Made by a program: the position numbers and the translations under genes. A DNA stretch of 64,000 bases. Source: Bog-473 sp963730395 (GTDB taxonomy: Bacteria > Actinomycetota > Acidimicrobiia > Acidimicrobiales > RAAP-2). The DNA lies in contig CAVSSK010000018.1 of NCBI GenBank assembly GCA_963730395.1, positions 248,001 through 312,000 on the forward strand, given 5' to 3'. The notes under the pieces were generated by a model. It did no database searches. It was not told the origin of the DNA and saw only the letters and a list, made by a program, of their open reading frames with translations. Positions 33,765 to 42,408 of this stretch are shown in pieces (the first letter of the stretch is position 1; each line of letters starts with the position of its first letter).

Positions 33765-34078
33765 CGCCTCCCCTTTCCATGGTCTGGCCGCCGCCCGGGC
33801 GACGAACGTGACGGGAAACCTGCCACCTCGTCACCACCACCGGATGGCCGCGCCGGCCAACCCGGTGCCGGTGAGTGCGTCAGTGCCCCCGGGCATCACC
33901 CTAGGGGTCCGTCGGTCACGACGACAAAGGGGCGGTCGTGTCGTCCGGCCCGGCGGCTGCACGCCGTGACGGACCGACGCAGCGCCTCCCGCCTTGCTTT
34001 CCGGTGAGCCCGACGAATAGAACCTACAAAGAACAGAAATTGCAGATTTGAGAACGCAGCTGCCGCCCGGGAGGGACC
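33765..34078. other. Divergent intergenic region with AT-rich leader
   Basis: About 310 bases between divergent acyl-CoA dehydrogenase and enoyl-CoA hydratase genes hold no credible gene. The 3' third (34010-34060) is unusually AT-rich for this genome and includes GAATAGAACCTACAAAGAAC and AAATTGCAGATTTG, so it likely contains the crotonase promoter. GGGAGGGA just before the ATG at 34079 is a good ribosome-binding site. Confidence 0.45.
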
Positions 34079-34993
34079 ATGCCAGATTTCGATTTCGTCA
34101 AGTACGAGCCGCAAGACGACGGGACGATCGTCCGCATCATCTTGAACCGGCCCGAGGCTCGCAATGCACAGAACCGGGGCATGCTGGTCGAGCTGAACGA
34201 GGCGTTCCTGACCGCCGAAGCGGATGACGACGTCCGTGTGGTCATCCTCAGCGGAGAGGGGAAGATGTTCTCCTCGGGGCACGACATGGGCTCGAAGGTC
34301 GCCATGAGCGAGCGGCGCGGCGGGGAGAACCCCCACCCGACCAGTGAGATCAACGGCGGCACCCGGCTCGGTGCGGAGAGCTTGATGCTGCAGGAATGGC
34401 ACTACTTCTTCGAGAACACCCGCCGTTGGCGCAACCTCCGCAAGATCACGATTGCCCAGGTGCACGGCGACGTCTACTCAGCCGGCCTCATGTTGCTGTG
34501 GGCCTGCGACCTGATCGTCGGCGCCGACAACGTGCGCTTCGCCGACGTGGTGGGAACCCGGCTCGGCATGTGCGGCATGGAGTACTTCGCCCACCCCTGG
34601 GAGTTCGGAGCCCGCAAGACCAAGGAGCTCATGTTGACCGGGGACTCCATCGACGTCCACGAGGCATACGCGCTCGGCATGGTCAGCAAGGTGTTCCCGG
34701 AGTCAGAGCTCGCAGAGCGGACCTTGGAGTTCGCGCGCCGCATCGCACGGGTTCCGACCATGGCCGCCCTCATGATCAAGGAATCGGTGAACCAGACTCA
34801 GGACAACCAGGGCTTCTACAACTCGCTCAACGCCTGCTTCACCTTGCACGAGCTGAACCACTCGCACTGGGCCCAGGTCAACGAGGACCACTACCCGATC
34901 GCCAAGGAGGACTCGGGCGTGCCGAACTGGAGGACGGCGCCCCCGATCGTTCCCTCCCTCAAGGACCGGGTGATCGCCGAGTCCCCCAACTAG
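34079..34993 (+). CDS. Enoyl-CoA hydratase/isomerase (crotonase)
   Basis: A 304-residue crotonase-superfamily protein. RIILNRPEARNAQN, the first oxyanion loop MFSSGHDMGS and the second, VHGDVYSAGLML, are present. An insertion of about 45 residues (after SGHDMG) with GENPHPTSEINGG makes it longer than the usual 260. The residues that act as the two glutamates in classical hydratases are not obvious, so isomerase, hydrolase or lyase chemistry is possible. A GC-rich hairpin follows the stop. It is alone on the plus strand between minus-strand genes. Confidence 0.87.
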   Translation: MPDFDFVKYEPQDDGTIVRIILNRPEARNAQNRGMLVELNEAFLTAEADDDVRVVILSGEGKMFSSGHDMGSKVAMSERRGGENPHPTSEINGGTRLGAESLMLQEWHYFFENTRRWRNLRKITIAQVHGDVYSAGLMLLWACDLIVGADNVRFADVVGTRLGMCGMEYFAHPWEFGARKTKELMLTGDSIDVHEAYALGMVSKVFPESELAERTLEFARRIARVPTMAALMIKESVNQTQDNQGFYNSLNACFTLHELNHSHWAQVNEDHYPIAKEDSGVPNWRTAPPIVPSLKDRVIAESPN

Positions 34994-34999
34994 GTCCGA

Positions 35000-35025
35000 C
35001 CTCGTCCGGGCATGCCCGGGCGAGG
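35000..35025. terminator. Hairpin between convergent crotonase genes
   Basis: CCTCGTCCGGGC and GCCCGGGCGAGG pair over twelve positions with one G-T wobble around a two-base centre. It lies exactly between two convergent stops (34993 and 35027), so it could end both transcripts. No T-tract is present, which is usual in high-GC actinobacteria. Confidence 0.6.
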
Positions 35026-35026
35026 G

Positions 35027-35821
35027 TCAGCGCACCCGGTACTTGGGCCGATCGCCCCGGAAGGTCGCCTGACCCTCGAAGATGGTGTCGTTCTTGGTGC
35101 CCAGGCGGACGACCACGGGCGCCATGTCGAGGGCGACGTCCCGGGGGACGTTCAGGCCCATCCACAGCGCCCGCACCGTGCCCTGCACCGCGGCCGGCGA
35201 CATGGCGGCGATCGACTCCGCGGCCCAGGTGGCGGCCTCGGTCAGCTGGTCGCGGGGAACCACCTCGGACACGAGGCCGATCTCGTAGGCCCGCTTGGCC
35301 GACATCCGCTCGTTGTTCCCCATGATCGCCATGCGCATGACTTCGTGGAACGGAGCCTTCTGCAGCAGGTGGATGGACTCGTAGCCGGCCACCATCCCGT
35401 AGGAGACGTGGGGGTCGAAGAAGGTCGCCGTGTCCGACGCGATCACGAACTCGGACTCGCCGAGGAAGTAGAAGGCCCCGCCGCACGCCATGCCGTTGAC
35501 GGCCGTGATGACCGGAGTCCACAGATGGTTCGTCTTGGGCCCGATGTCCTCCGCGATCTCGTCGGCAAATTTCCATGGGTTCTTGGGGAGCCCTGCCCAC
35601 TCGTCGATGATGGCCCTGTCGATGCCGGTGCAGAAGGCCTTCTCCCCGGAGCCCGTCAGAACGACACAGCGCACATCGTCGTTCCTGCGCAACGAGTACC
35701 ACAGGCTCCTGAGCTCTGCTCGCATTCGCGGATCGAAGGCGTTGTTGACCTCGGGCCTGTTGAGCGTGACCCACGCAACACCGTTCCGCTCCTCGTAGAG
35801 CAACGTCTCGAAATCTGCCAT
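35027..35821 (-). CDS. Enoyl-CoA hydratase/isomerase (crotonase)
   Basis: A 264-residue crotonase. WVTLNRPEVNNAFD, the oxyanion loop AFCTGIDRA and VNGMACGGAFYFLGE are recognisable. The sequence around the second helix (FFDPHVSYGMVAGYES) departs from the classical ELxxG glutamate pattern, so hydration is not certain and isomerisation or C-C cleavage may apply. It follows the thioesterase gene at 35885 on the same strand with 63 bases between, and ends against the convergent hairpin. Substrate unknown. Confidence 0.87.
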   Translation of the reverse strand: MADFETLLYEERNGVAWVTLNRPEVNNAFDPRMRAELRSLWYSLRRNDDVRCVVLTGSGEKAFCTGIDRAIIDEWAGLPKNPWKFADEIAEDIGPKTNHLWTPVITAVNGMACGGAFYFLGESEFVIASDTATFFDPHVSYGMVAGYESIHLLQKAPFHEVMRMAIMGNNERMSAKRAYEIGLVSEVVPRDQLTEAATWAAESIAAMSPAAVQGTVRALWMGLNVPRDVALDMAPVVVRLGTKNDTIFEGQATFRGDRPKYRVR

Positions 35822-35884
35822 GGGGCCAACGTAGTGGTTCGTCGCGAGGCCGCCAAGGGAAGGCCGGCCCGGCCCGCGATTCGT

Positions 35885-36706
35885 CTAACCCTTCGGGAAG
35901 GAACGAACCATGTTGTCCTGCACGAACGAAGCCACGAGGGTGCCGTCCGCGGCGAAGATGTTCGCTCGACCATAGGTGCGCCCATGGCCCGCGTACGGGC
36001 TCTCCTGAGCGAGGAGGTGCCACGCGCCCGCATCCACCGACTCGTGGAAGGTGAGGGTGTGGCTCAGCACGCTGGTCGAGATGGAGACATGGGCCATCGA
36101 TTGGCCGATGCCGGCGTGGGGCCGCATGGCCGTGCCGATCAGGAAGCCGTCCGTGGCGTAGGCCAGCAGGGCCTGCCCCTCCACTCCGGTCGCCCCCGAC
36201 CCCGGGAAGCGGACCCACACGAACAGCTCGGGTGGTCCCACCGCGTCGGGATCCGAGATGTCCACGCCGCCGACGACGCGGAGCTCCCAGAACTCCCCGC
36301 CGCCACCGAGGGGCGGGGCGTCATCGGGGCTGCCGACGTCGGGGATCGGCGAGCCGTGGCGGATCAAGTCCGGTTCCGGCGCGCTGAGAAGGGCCAGCGA
36401 GCGGGTGCACAGCCGATCGCCCTGCCTTGCGGTGACCGTCGCGCTGGACAGCGCCCGACCGACGTGCATGGCCTCGACCTCGAGGTCCAACGGCCGATCC
36501 CGGTCGGCGCCGCGGGCGAAGATCGTGTGCACCGACTTCAGCATCTTGTCCGAATCGATGGTGCTCGCGGCCACGATCGTCTGCGCCAGGATCTGCCCGC
36601 CGAACACGACGTTGCCGGCCCCCTCGGCGAAGTTCTGGGCCACGAACCTCCCCGGGCCTGCCTCCTCGAGGTCGAGCACCTCCAAGAGCCGTGACGAGTC
36701 GGACAT
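35885..36706 (-). CDS. Acyl-CoA thioesterase II (TesB-like)
   Basis: A 273-residue double-hotdog thioesterase. FVAQNFAEGAGNVVFGGQILAQ, RHGSPIPDVGS and the C-terminal LSHTLTFHESVDAGAWHLLAQESPYAGHGRTYGR are typical; the aspartate, threonine and glutamine catalytic set of the family can be placed in the second domain. AAGAAGG lies upstream of the ATG at 36706. It hydrolyses acyl-CoA to acid plus CoA and may relieve CoA trapping during beta-oxidation or release a product. It follows the mutase gene pair on the minus strand. Confidence 0.85.
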   Translation of the reverse strand: MSDSSRLLEVLDLEEAGPGRFVAQNFAEGAGNVVFGGQILAQTIVAASTIDSDKMLKSVHTIFARGADRDRPLDLEVEAMHVGRALSSATVTARQGDRLCTRSLALLSAPEPDLIRHGSPIPDVGSPDDAPPLGGGGEFWELRVVGGVDISDPDAVGPPELFVWVRFPGSGATGVEGQALLAYATDGFLIGTAMRPHAGIGQSMAHVSISTSVLSHTLTFHESVDAGAWHLLAQESPYAGHGRTYGRANIFAADGTLVASFVQDNMVRSFPKG

Positions 36707-36826
36707 GGCGGACCTTCTTTCTCTACGCCGGACCGTTCGGTCGGGGCGCGATCTCTGGACGGCAATCGACCGGCGCACACTAGCGAGGACGTGGTCGCAC
36801 CGGCGAGAGCCCACCGGCACCCGGGT

Positions 36827-37234
36827 TCAGCCGGACGCCGCCTCCCGCACCGCGGCCACGACCTCCTCGTTGGAGGCACCCGGTCCGAGGACGGCGGCGA
36901 CGCCGTCGCGCAGCAGTTGCGCGACGTCGGCCGGTGGAACGATGCCGCCGATGACAACAGGCGTGTCGAGGCCTGCTTCCCGCAGCGCCTCCACGACGGC
37001 CGGGGCCAAGGTGAGATGCGCCCCGTTGTGCATGGACACGCCCACGACGTCGACGTCCTCCTGAGCCGTCATCGCCGCGATGGTCTCAGGCGACTGGCGC
37101 AAACCGGCATAGACGACCTCGCACCCCGAATCACGCAGGATGCGTGCCACCACGCGCAGCCCACGGTCGTGGCCGTCGAGCCCGACCTTGGCGACGAGCA
37201 CCCGCAGCGGCCTGTCGGTGCCTCCGGCCGGCAT
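36827..37234 (-). CDS. B12-binding small subunit of an acyl-CoA mutase
   Basis: A 135-residue cobalamin-binding protein. The base-off B12 motif is in AKVGLDGHDRG (DxHxxG, with the histidine ligand to cobalt), followed by VVYAGLRQSPETI, VVGVSMHNGAH and VVIGGIVPPAD. It is the separate small chain of a split methylmalonyl-CoA mutase-type enzyme and follows its large subunit with one base between the genes. Separate small subunits are found in isobutyryl-CoA, 2-hydroxyisobutyryl-CoA and some archaeal methylmalonyl-CoA mutases. Confidence 0.92.
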   Translation of the reverse strand: MPAGGTDRPLRVLVAKVGLDGHDRGLRVVARILRDSGCEVVYAGLRQSPETIAAMTAQEDVDVVGVSMHNGAHLTLAPAVVEALREAGLDTPVVIGGIVPPADVAQLLRDGVAAVLGPGASNEEVVAAVREAASG

Positions 37235-37235
37235 G

Positions 37236-38873
37236 TCAGGCGACGTTGCGCTCGAAGAAGAGCCCGAACTCGGTCTCCATCGCCCGCATCGCCTCCCCTA
37301 CGGTGACGAAGCTGTGCGCCGCTTCGATCAACGCCGGCATGAGGTTGAGGGTGGGATCGGCCGCCTCCGCGGTGATGCGGGCCAGAGAGCGCCGGACCGC
37401 GTCGTCGTCGCGGGACTGCTTGACGGCGGCCAAGCGGTCGAGCTGGACGATCTCGACGGCCGGGTCGATGGACAGCGTCGACGGGGCGACCCCGTCCTCT
37501 TCGATGTAGCCGTTGACGCCCACCTGTGTCCATTCACCACGCGCGATCTTGGACTGGAATGCGTAGGCGGCGTCGGCGATCTCGGAGACGAACCAGCCGT
37601 CCTCTATGGACGCGAACACACCCTCGAGCATGGAACCCGATCCGGCGTCCAGCAGGTGTGCGAAGACGTCCCCGGCCTGGCGCTCCAGCTCGTCGGTGAG
37701 CTCCTCGACGAACCATGACCCGCCCAGTGGGTCGGCCACGTGCACCACACCGGACTCCTCGGCGATGACCTGCTGCGTGCGAAGGGCGAGCCGGGCGGCG
37801 TGTTCGGTCGGCAGGGCGAGCGCCTCGTCGAACGCGTCGGTGTGCAGGCTCTGTGTGCCGCCGAGCACCCCGGCGAGCGCCTCGATGGCGACGCGGACGA
37901 GGTTCACCTCGGGTTGCTGGGCTGTCAGCGAGACGCCGGCCGTCTGCGTGTGGAAGCGCAGCTGGCACGAGCGACCGTCCGCCGCCCCGTAGCGCTCACG
38001 CATCGTGCGGGCCCAGATGCGCCGGGCGGCTCGGTACTTCGCGATCTCCTCGAAGAAGTCACTGTGCGCGTTGAAGAAGAAGCTGAGCCGGGGCGCGAAG
38101 TCGTCGACCTCCAGGCCGGCCGCCAGGGCCGCCTCGACGTAGGCGAAACCGTTGGCCAGCGTGAAGGCGAGCTCCTGCGCTGCGGTCGATCCCGCCTCTC
38201 GGATGTGATAGCCCGACACCGAGACCGGGTGCCACCGCGGCAGTTCGGCACTGCAGAAGCGCATCACGTCGGTCACCAGGCGCACCGAGGGGCGAGGTGG
38301 GAAGACATACTCCTTCTGCGCCTGGTACTCCTTCAGGATGTCGTTCTGGAGGGTCCCCGAGAGCGCGGCGCGAGGGACCCCCGTCAGGTCGGCGACACCG
38401 ATGTACATCGCCAGCACCGGTGCCGCCGGCGAGTTGATGGTCATGGACGTCGACACCCGGCCGAGGTCGATCCCCGAGAAGAGCGTCTCCATGTCGGCCA
38501 GGGTGTCGACGGCGACACCGGCCCGCCCCACCTCGCCCTTGGCAAGGGGGTCGTCGGAGTCGCGCCCGAGGAGCGTCGGCATGTCGAAGGCAGTGGACAG
38601 GCCGTCGCCACCGGCCCGCAGGAGCTCCTTGAAGCGCCCGTTCGTGTCCTGCGCCGTCCCGAAGCCGGCGAACTGGCGCATGGTCCACAGGCGCGAGCGG
38701 TACATGGACGCATGGGGACCCCGCGTGTAGGGGTACTGGCCGGGCAGCTCGGCGTCCTCGGGACCGTAGACCGGCTCGAGCGGCACGCCCGACATGGTCT
38801 CGAAGCGAGCCGAGCGCATCTGGGAGCGGTCGAATGCGTCCTGCCAGGTTGCCCGGTCGGCCATGATGCCCAT
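37236..38873 (-). CDS. B12-dependent acyl-CoA mutase, large subunit (isobutyryl-CoA mutase-like)
   Basis: A 545-residue catalytic subunit that rearranges the carbon skeleton of an acyl-CoA through a radical. YPYTRGPHASMYRSRLWTMRQFAGFG, GLSTAFDMPTLLGRDSDDP, SVSGYHIREAG and FFNAHSDFFEEIAKYRAARRIW are strongly conserved. Residue 68 is phenylalanine (RQFAGF) where methylmalonyl-CoA mutases have tyrosine; a Phe here is known from isobutyryl-CoA mutase, so a substrate without a free carboxylate is likely. The start may be ATG at 38873 or 38864. A MarR gene lies just upstream and an AT-rich palindrome immediately before the start. Confidence 0.88.
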   Translation of the reverse strand: MGIMADRATWQDAFDRSQMRSARFETMSGVPLEPVYGPEDAELPGQYPYTRGPHASMYRSRLWTMRQFAGFGTAQDTNGRFKELLRAGGDGLSTAFDMPTLLGRDSDDPLAKGEVGRAGVAVDTLADMETLFSGIDLGRVSTSMTINSPAAPVLAMYIGVADLTGVPRAALSGTLQNDILKEYQAQKEYVFPPRPSVRLVTDVMRFCSAELPRWHPVSVSGYHIREAGSTAAQELAFTLANGFAYVEAALAAGLEVDDFAPRLSFFFNAHSDFFEEIAKYRAARRIWARTMRERYGAADGRSCQLRFHTQTAGVSLTAQQPEVNLVRVAIEALAGVLGGTQSLHTDAFDEALALPTEHAARLALRTQQVIAEESGVVHVADPLGGSWFVEELTDELERQAGDVFAHLLDAGSGSMLEGVFASIEDGWFVSEIADAAYAFQSKIARGEWTQVGVNGYIEEDGVAPSTLSIDPAVEIVQLDRLAAVKQSRDDDAVRRSLARITAEAADPTLNLMPALIEAAHSFVTVGEAMRAMETEFGLFFERNVA

Positions 38874-38875
38874 AT

Positions 38876-38893
38876 TACTTAAATGTCAAAGTA
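38876..38893. promoter_or_regulatory. Possible MarR operator before the mutase gene
   Basis: TACTT-N8-AAGTA is an inverted repeat in a sharply AT-rich 25-base patch within the 35-base gap between the marR stop and the mutase start. Palindromes of this length and composition are typical MarR-family binding sites. It may also contain promoter elements. Assignment is by position and symmetry only. Confidence 0.5.
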
Positions 38894-38908
38894 TCTTGCC
38901 ACCACGCC

Positions 38909-39418
38909 TCAGGAGAAGTCGCCGGCGGCGCGGCGCAGGTCCGCCAGCAGGTCGAAGAGTCGGCGCAGGGTCGAGTCACTGACGCCGAGGTCTGCGAACA
39001 CCGACTCGTTCATCGCCTTCGTGGCCTCGTCCGCCGTCCGGCGTCCCGCCTCGCTCAGCCACGCCAGCGTGCCCCGGCGGTCCTCGGGGTTGGACCGCCG
39101 CGTGACGAGACCACGAGCCTCGAGCCGGTCGACTGCATTGGTCACGCTGGCGGCGTTCACCTGCAGTCGCTCTCCTATCTTTCCGAGGGGCAGCGCCCCC
39201 TGCTTGGCGAAGGAGAGGAGCATGAGGACCTCATAGCGGGCAAACGTGAGGTCGAATGCCCGCAACGTCGCGTCGGCGCGGGTGAGAAAGATCTGTTGGA
39301 GGCGCATGACCGAGGTGACCAGCGCCATGGCCTCGGCCTCGTCGGGCCACCCATGCACCTCCCACTGGCGCCGGGCCTCGGCGATCGGATCGAAGGCGAG
39401 TCGTCGGCTTTCGACCAC
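38909..39418 (-). CDS. MarR family transcriptional regulator
   Basis: A 169-residue winged-helix regulator. The recognition helix region LPLGKIGERLQVNAASVTNAVDRLEARGL and the wing VTRRSNPEDRRGTLAWLSEAG are clear MarR signatures, with dimerisation helices on both ends. It begins with GTG at 39418, ten bases after the stop of the crotonase gene, and sits directly upstream of the mutase. An acyl-CoA or aromatic-acid ligand is typical for catabolic MarR proteins. It probably regulates the mutase and crotonase genes and itself. Confidence 0.88.
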   Translation of the reverse strand: MVESRRLAFDPIAEARRQWEVHGWPDEAEAMALVTSVMRLQQIFLTRADATLRAFDLTFARYEVLMLLSFAKQGALPLGKIGERLQVNAASVTNAVDRLEARGLVTRRSNPEDRRGTLAWLSEAGRRTADEATKAMNESVFADLGVSDSTLRRLFDLLADLRRAAGDFS

Positions 39419-39427
39419 ACCGGCAAC

Positions 39428-40225
39428 CTAATGGCCGGCGATCACCTCACGACGGAAGGTCGGGGGGATCCAGCTGGGCTGGCGCTTCTCCATGAACGCC
39501 GCCATGCCCTCGCGTGGCTCCGGTGAGGTGTCGAGCGCCCCGAACATCGTCTGGTAGTCGACCAGACCGTAACGCTCGTTGAGCATGCGTTTCACCTGGG
39601 CCCGGGCCATCGGCGCCGTGCGCAGGACCTGGCGCGCCGCCTCCAGCGCGGCCGCCCGCAGTTCCTCGTGGGGCACGACGCGCGAGATGACCCCGAGTCG
39701 TTGCGCCTCTGCGGCGTCGAACACGCGCGCCGAGAGCAGCAGGTCACGGGCGACCGCCAGGCCGACGTGCGCGGGCAGCGCCGCGGCATAGGTCGCGTCG
39801 GGAATGCCGCGCAGGAGCTCGGGCACCCGGAACGTCGCCCGGTCGCTCGCCACCGCGATGTCGGCCATCATGGCGATCAGCAGCCCTCCGGCCTGACAGA
39901 TGCCGTTGACCGCCGCGATCACCGGTGCTCGGCTCTCGCGGACGGCCGTGAAGGGGAGGATGTCGTACCCGATGTCGTCGGGCGACGAGTCCCCCGGCTC
40001 CGCACGGCCACCGAGATCGCCACCCGGCGCGAACACGTCCCCGGTGCCGGTGATGATCAGCGCGGCCAGCTCCGCGTCAGTGTTGACGAGTCGCACGGCG
40101 CGCTTGATGCCGTAGTACATGGCGGGCGTGAGTGCGTTGCGGGCAGACGGCCGGTCGATCACGCACCACGCGATGGGTCCCTCGCGCTCGAGTCGAAGTC
40201 CGGCTGCACCAAGCTCGTTGTCCAT
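39428..40225 (-). CDS. Enoyl-CoA hydratase/isomerase (crotonase)
   Basis: A 265-residue crotonase. WCVIDRPSARNALT, the oxyanion loop DVFAPGGDLGG and VNGICQAGGLLIAMMADIAVAS are present; the helix FRVPELLRGIPDATYAAALPAHVG carries a glutamate in the region of the catalytic acid. GGAGGGAG precedes the ATG at 40225. It is followed closely by marR and the mutase genes, so the four may form one unit. Probable role: hydration of an enoyl-CoA in the pathway leading to the mutase substrate, inferred from position. Confidence 0.88.
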   Translation of the reverse strand: MDNELGAAGLRLEREGPIAWCVIDRPSARNALTPAMYYGIKRAVRLVNTDAELAALIITGTGDVFAPGGDLGGRAEPGDSSPDDIGYDILPFTAVRESRAPVIAAVNGICQAGGLLIAMMADIAVASDRATFRVPELLRGIPDATYAAALPAHVGLAVARDLLLSARVFDAAEAQRLGVISRVVPHEELRAAALEAARQVLRTAPMARAQVKRMLNERYGLVDYQTMFGALDTSPEPREGMAAFMEKRQPSWIPPTFRREVIAGH

Positions 40226-40348
40226 CGTGTCTGCTCCCTCCGATCGGACCACGTGGTGGCCGCACCCCTCGGATCCATTCGGCTCGCGGGGACCATACGA
40301 TTCCACGATTGGTGCGGTCCGGGCCAGATCGCAGCGACCTTCGCCCCC

Positions 40349-41173
40349 CTACGGGAGGGTCCCGGCCCGAGGCAGGACGTACCGCTCGACGGCGTTGGCG
40401 AAGCCCTCGTCCTGGTCGCTCGTCGTGACCATCCGGGCGGCCCGCTGCACTTCGCTCGACGCGTTCCCCATCGCGATGCTGAGCCCGGAGTGGGCGAACA
40501 TCAAGACGTCGTTCGGCATGTCCCCGATCGTGGCGACCTGGGACGTGGGGATGCCGTAGCGCGACGAGAGGAACTTGACGACCTCGCCCTTGTTGGCCGC
40601 CGGATGGGTGACGTCCAGGTAGTACGGCTGTGATTGGGCCGCCGTGACGTCGTGGCTGAACTGCTCCCGGGCCGCCCGCGTGGCCCGGGCCATCGCATCG
40701 CGGTCGTCGCTCACTCCGACGACCTTCGCCACCCGGTCACAAAGGTCGTCGAACGTCGTCACGACGGTCGGCTGGAACCGGACCGTGGTCGCCTCCCGAT
40801 CGACGTGTGGTCCCTTGGGGTCGCGCACGTACCATTCGGCGCCCCGGTAGATCCAGGTGTCGAGGCCGTGGGACTCCAAGAGCGTCAGGATCGGCTTCAC
40901 GAGAGTCTCCGGTACCAGCCTCTGCTCCATCACCGTCAGGTCGGGCTCGACGATGAGCCCGCCGTTGAAGGCAGAAATAGGCATGGTCAGCTGGAGAGGC
41001 TCAACCAACATCGACATGCCCCGCGGTGGTCGCCCGCTCGTGATGGCGAAGAGCACGCCGGCGGCATGCAACGCCGTGACCGCGTCGATGGTCCGCTGGG
41101 TCAGGGTCTTGTCGGGTGTGACGAGAGTGCCGTCCACGTCGGCCAGGAGGAGTCGGATGTCGCTGTCAGGCAT
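40349..41173 (-). CDS. HAD superfamily Cof-type phosphatase
   Basis: A 274-residue HAD phosphatase with a Cof-type cap (class IIB). The nucleophile motif is LLLADVDGTLVTPD, the second motif is AITSGRP, and the fourth is TIGDMPNDVLMF with acidic metal ligands. GGAGGGACC precedes the ATG at 41173. The family dephosphorylates sugar phosphates, phosphorylated cofactors and nucleotides. It has no obvious tie to the acyl-CoA genes around it and may be housekeeping; the alpha/beta hydrolase just upstream on the same strand may share the transcript. Confidence 0.85.
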   Translation of the reverse strand: MPDSDIRLLLADVDGTLVTPDKTLTQRTIDAVTALHAAGVLFAITSGRPPRGMSMLVEPLQLTMPISAFNGGLIVEPDLTVMEQRLVPETLVKPILTLLESHGLDTWIYRGAEWYVRDPKGPHVDREATTVRFQPTVVTTFDDLCDRVAKVVGVSDDRDAMARATRAAREQFSHDVTAAQSQPYYLDVTHPAANKGEVVKFLSSRYGIPTSQVATIGDMPNDVLMFAHSGLSIAMGNASSEVQRAARMVTTSDQDEGFANAVERYVLPRAGTLP

Positions 41174-41199
41174 GCCTGGTCCCTCCGTGCCGAGCGGAC

Positions 41200-42292
41200 T
41201 CAGTGCAACCACGCTGCGGGGACCAGCACGCTCCTCACGAACGAGCCGGCCCGGTCGTACACGTCCTGGCTCTCCCTGGCCCAGGGCAGGAGGAAGGGGA
41301 AGACGTGGAACATCCCCTCGACCTCCGAGGTGACGTGAGGCACACCGGCGCTGCGAAGCTTGCCCGCCAGCTCACGGATGGCATCACGGAACATCTCGTC
41401 GGCGCCGTAGACGAGGAAGGTCGGGGGCCAACCAGCGACGTCGTCGAGCAGCACGTCCACCCGCTCGTCATCGGGGTCGACGCCGTGGAGGTAGGGATTG
41501 ACCGGGATGTTCCACGGCAGCACGTCGAAGGGGGCGTTGTCCGTGATCGAATCCTCGCTGAGCGTCAGGCTGACCTCGGGCGAGAACAACAACGCGCCCG
41601 CCGGTCGTCCCAAGTCCTCCTTCCGCATGCGATGGAGCACCGTCCCCAAGAGTCCTCCGCCACCCGAGTCACCTGCGATCAGCAACTGCTCGCAGGCCAG
41701 GCCGCTCTTCTTCAAATGGGCGATCACCGAGATGACATCGTCGACGGCGGCGGGAAACGGGAACTCAGGGGCCAGCCGATAGTCGGCGGCAAACACCTCG
41801 CACCCGGTGACCCGGGCCAGGTGTGCCATGAAGAGCGAGTACATGCGCGGCGAGGTCCCGATGTAGCCACCGCCGTGCAGGTACACCATGCGTGCCTGGC
41901 GTCCGGGGACCTTCGGCGTCGTGTCGGTCCCCCTCGGCTGGAGGGGGTCGGAACCAAACCCCCGGCACGCCCCCTATCTGGTCCGGTTCGCTCGTCACGC
42001 CCTGCAGCGCCACGAAGGGGGGAAGGACCCGACCTGCTATCCCGTCGAGGACCCGCTCCAAGGAGCGGAATTCGTCGATCGGCAGGGAGGACGCGTAGCC
42101 GAGCAGGGTCCGGACGAGCTCTCGGGTGGCCGACACCGCCACGTTCCGAGGGGGGTGGCTGGGTCCACGCCAGGGGGAGCGAAAGGGCAGTCGGCTGACC
42201 GCGCTGACGAAGCTCGAGGCCAGGGTGGCGACGTCGACCACTGCGATGGGCCACGACGCCGTCTGCACCTCCGGCCGGTCCGACATGACCAT
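41200..42292 (-). pseudogene. Alpha/beta hydrolase (hormone-sensitive lipase type), frameshifted
   Basis: The C-terminal part starts with MVYLHGGGYIGTS (HGGG oxyanion motif) and holds the nucleophile elbow IAGDSGGGG, the acidic residue region and a late histidine (EGMFHVF). The N-terminal part, from about 42292, is in another frame (MSDRPEVQTASW through GVPGVWFRPP). Joining them needs one extra base removed between 41929 and 41947, where CCCCC and GGGGG runs occur; the result reads WFRPLQPRGTDTTPKVPGRQA and then the HGGG part, a normal esterase of about 360 residues. Sequencing error or genuine decay cannot be told apart here. It would hydrolyse esters, possibly of lipid substrates. Confidence 0.75.
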
Positions 42293-42408
42293 GCCCAGAG
42301 AGTACCCAGGTCGCCCGTGGACTGACGGCGCCCAGAATGCTTCACTGTGACGGAACCGCCCCTGGAACTGGCGGTCCAGATTGAGGAATGCGCCCAAAGG
42401 AGAAGACC

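Noticed and set aside
38871..38900. TTGACA before the mutase gene as a sigma-70 -35 element
   Set aside because: The hexamer is only about ten bases from the ATG, leaving no room for a -10 and leader; a regulator site is a better reading.
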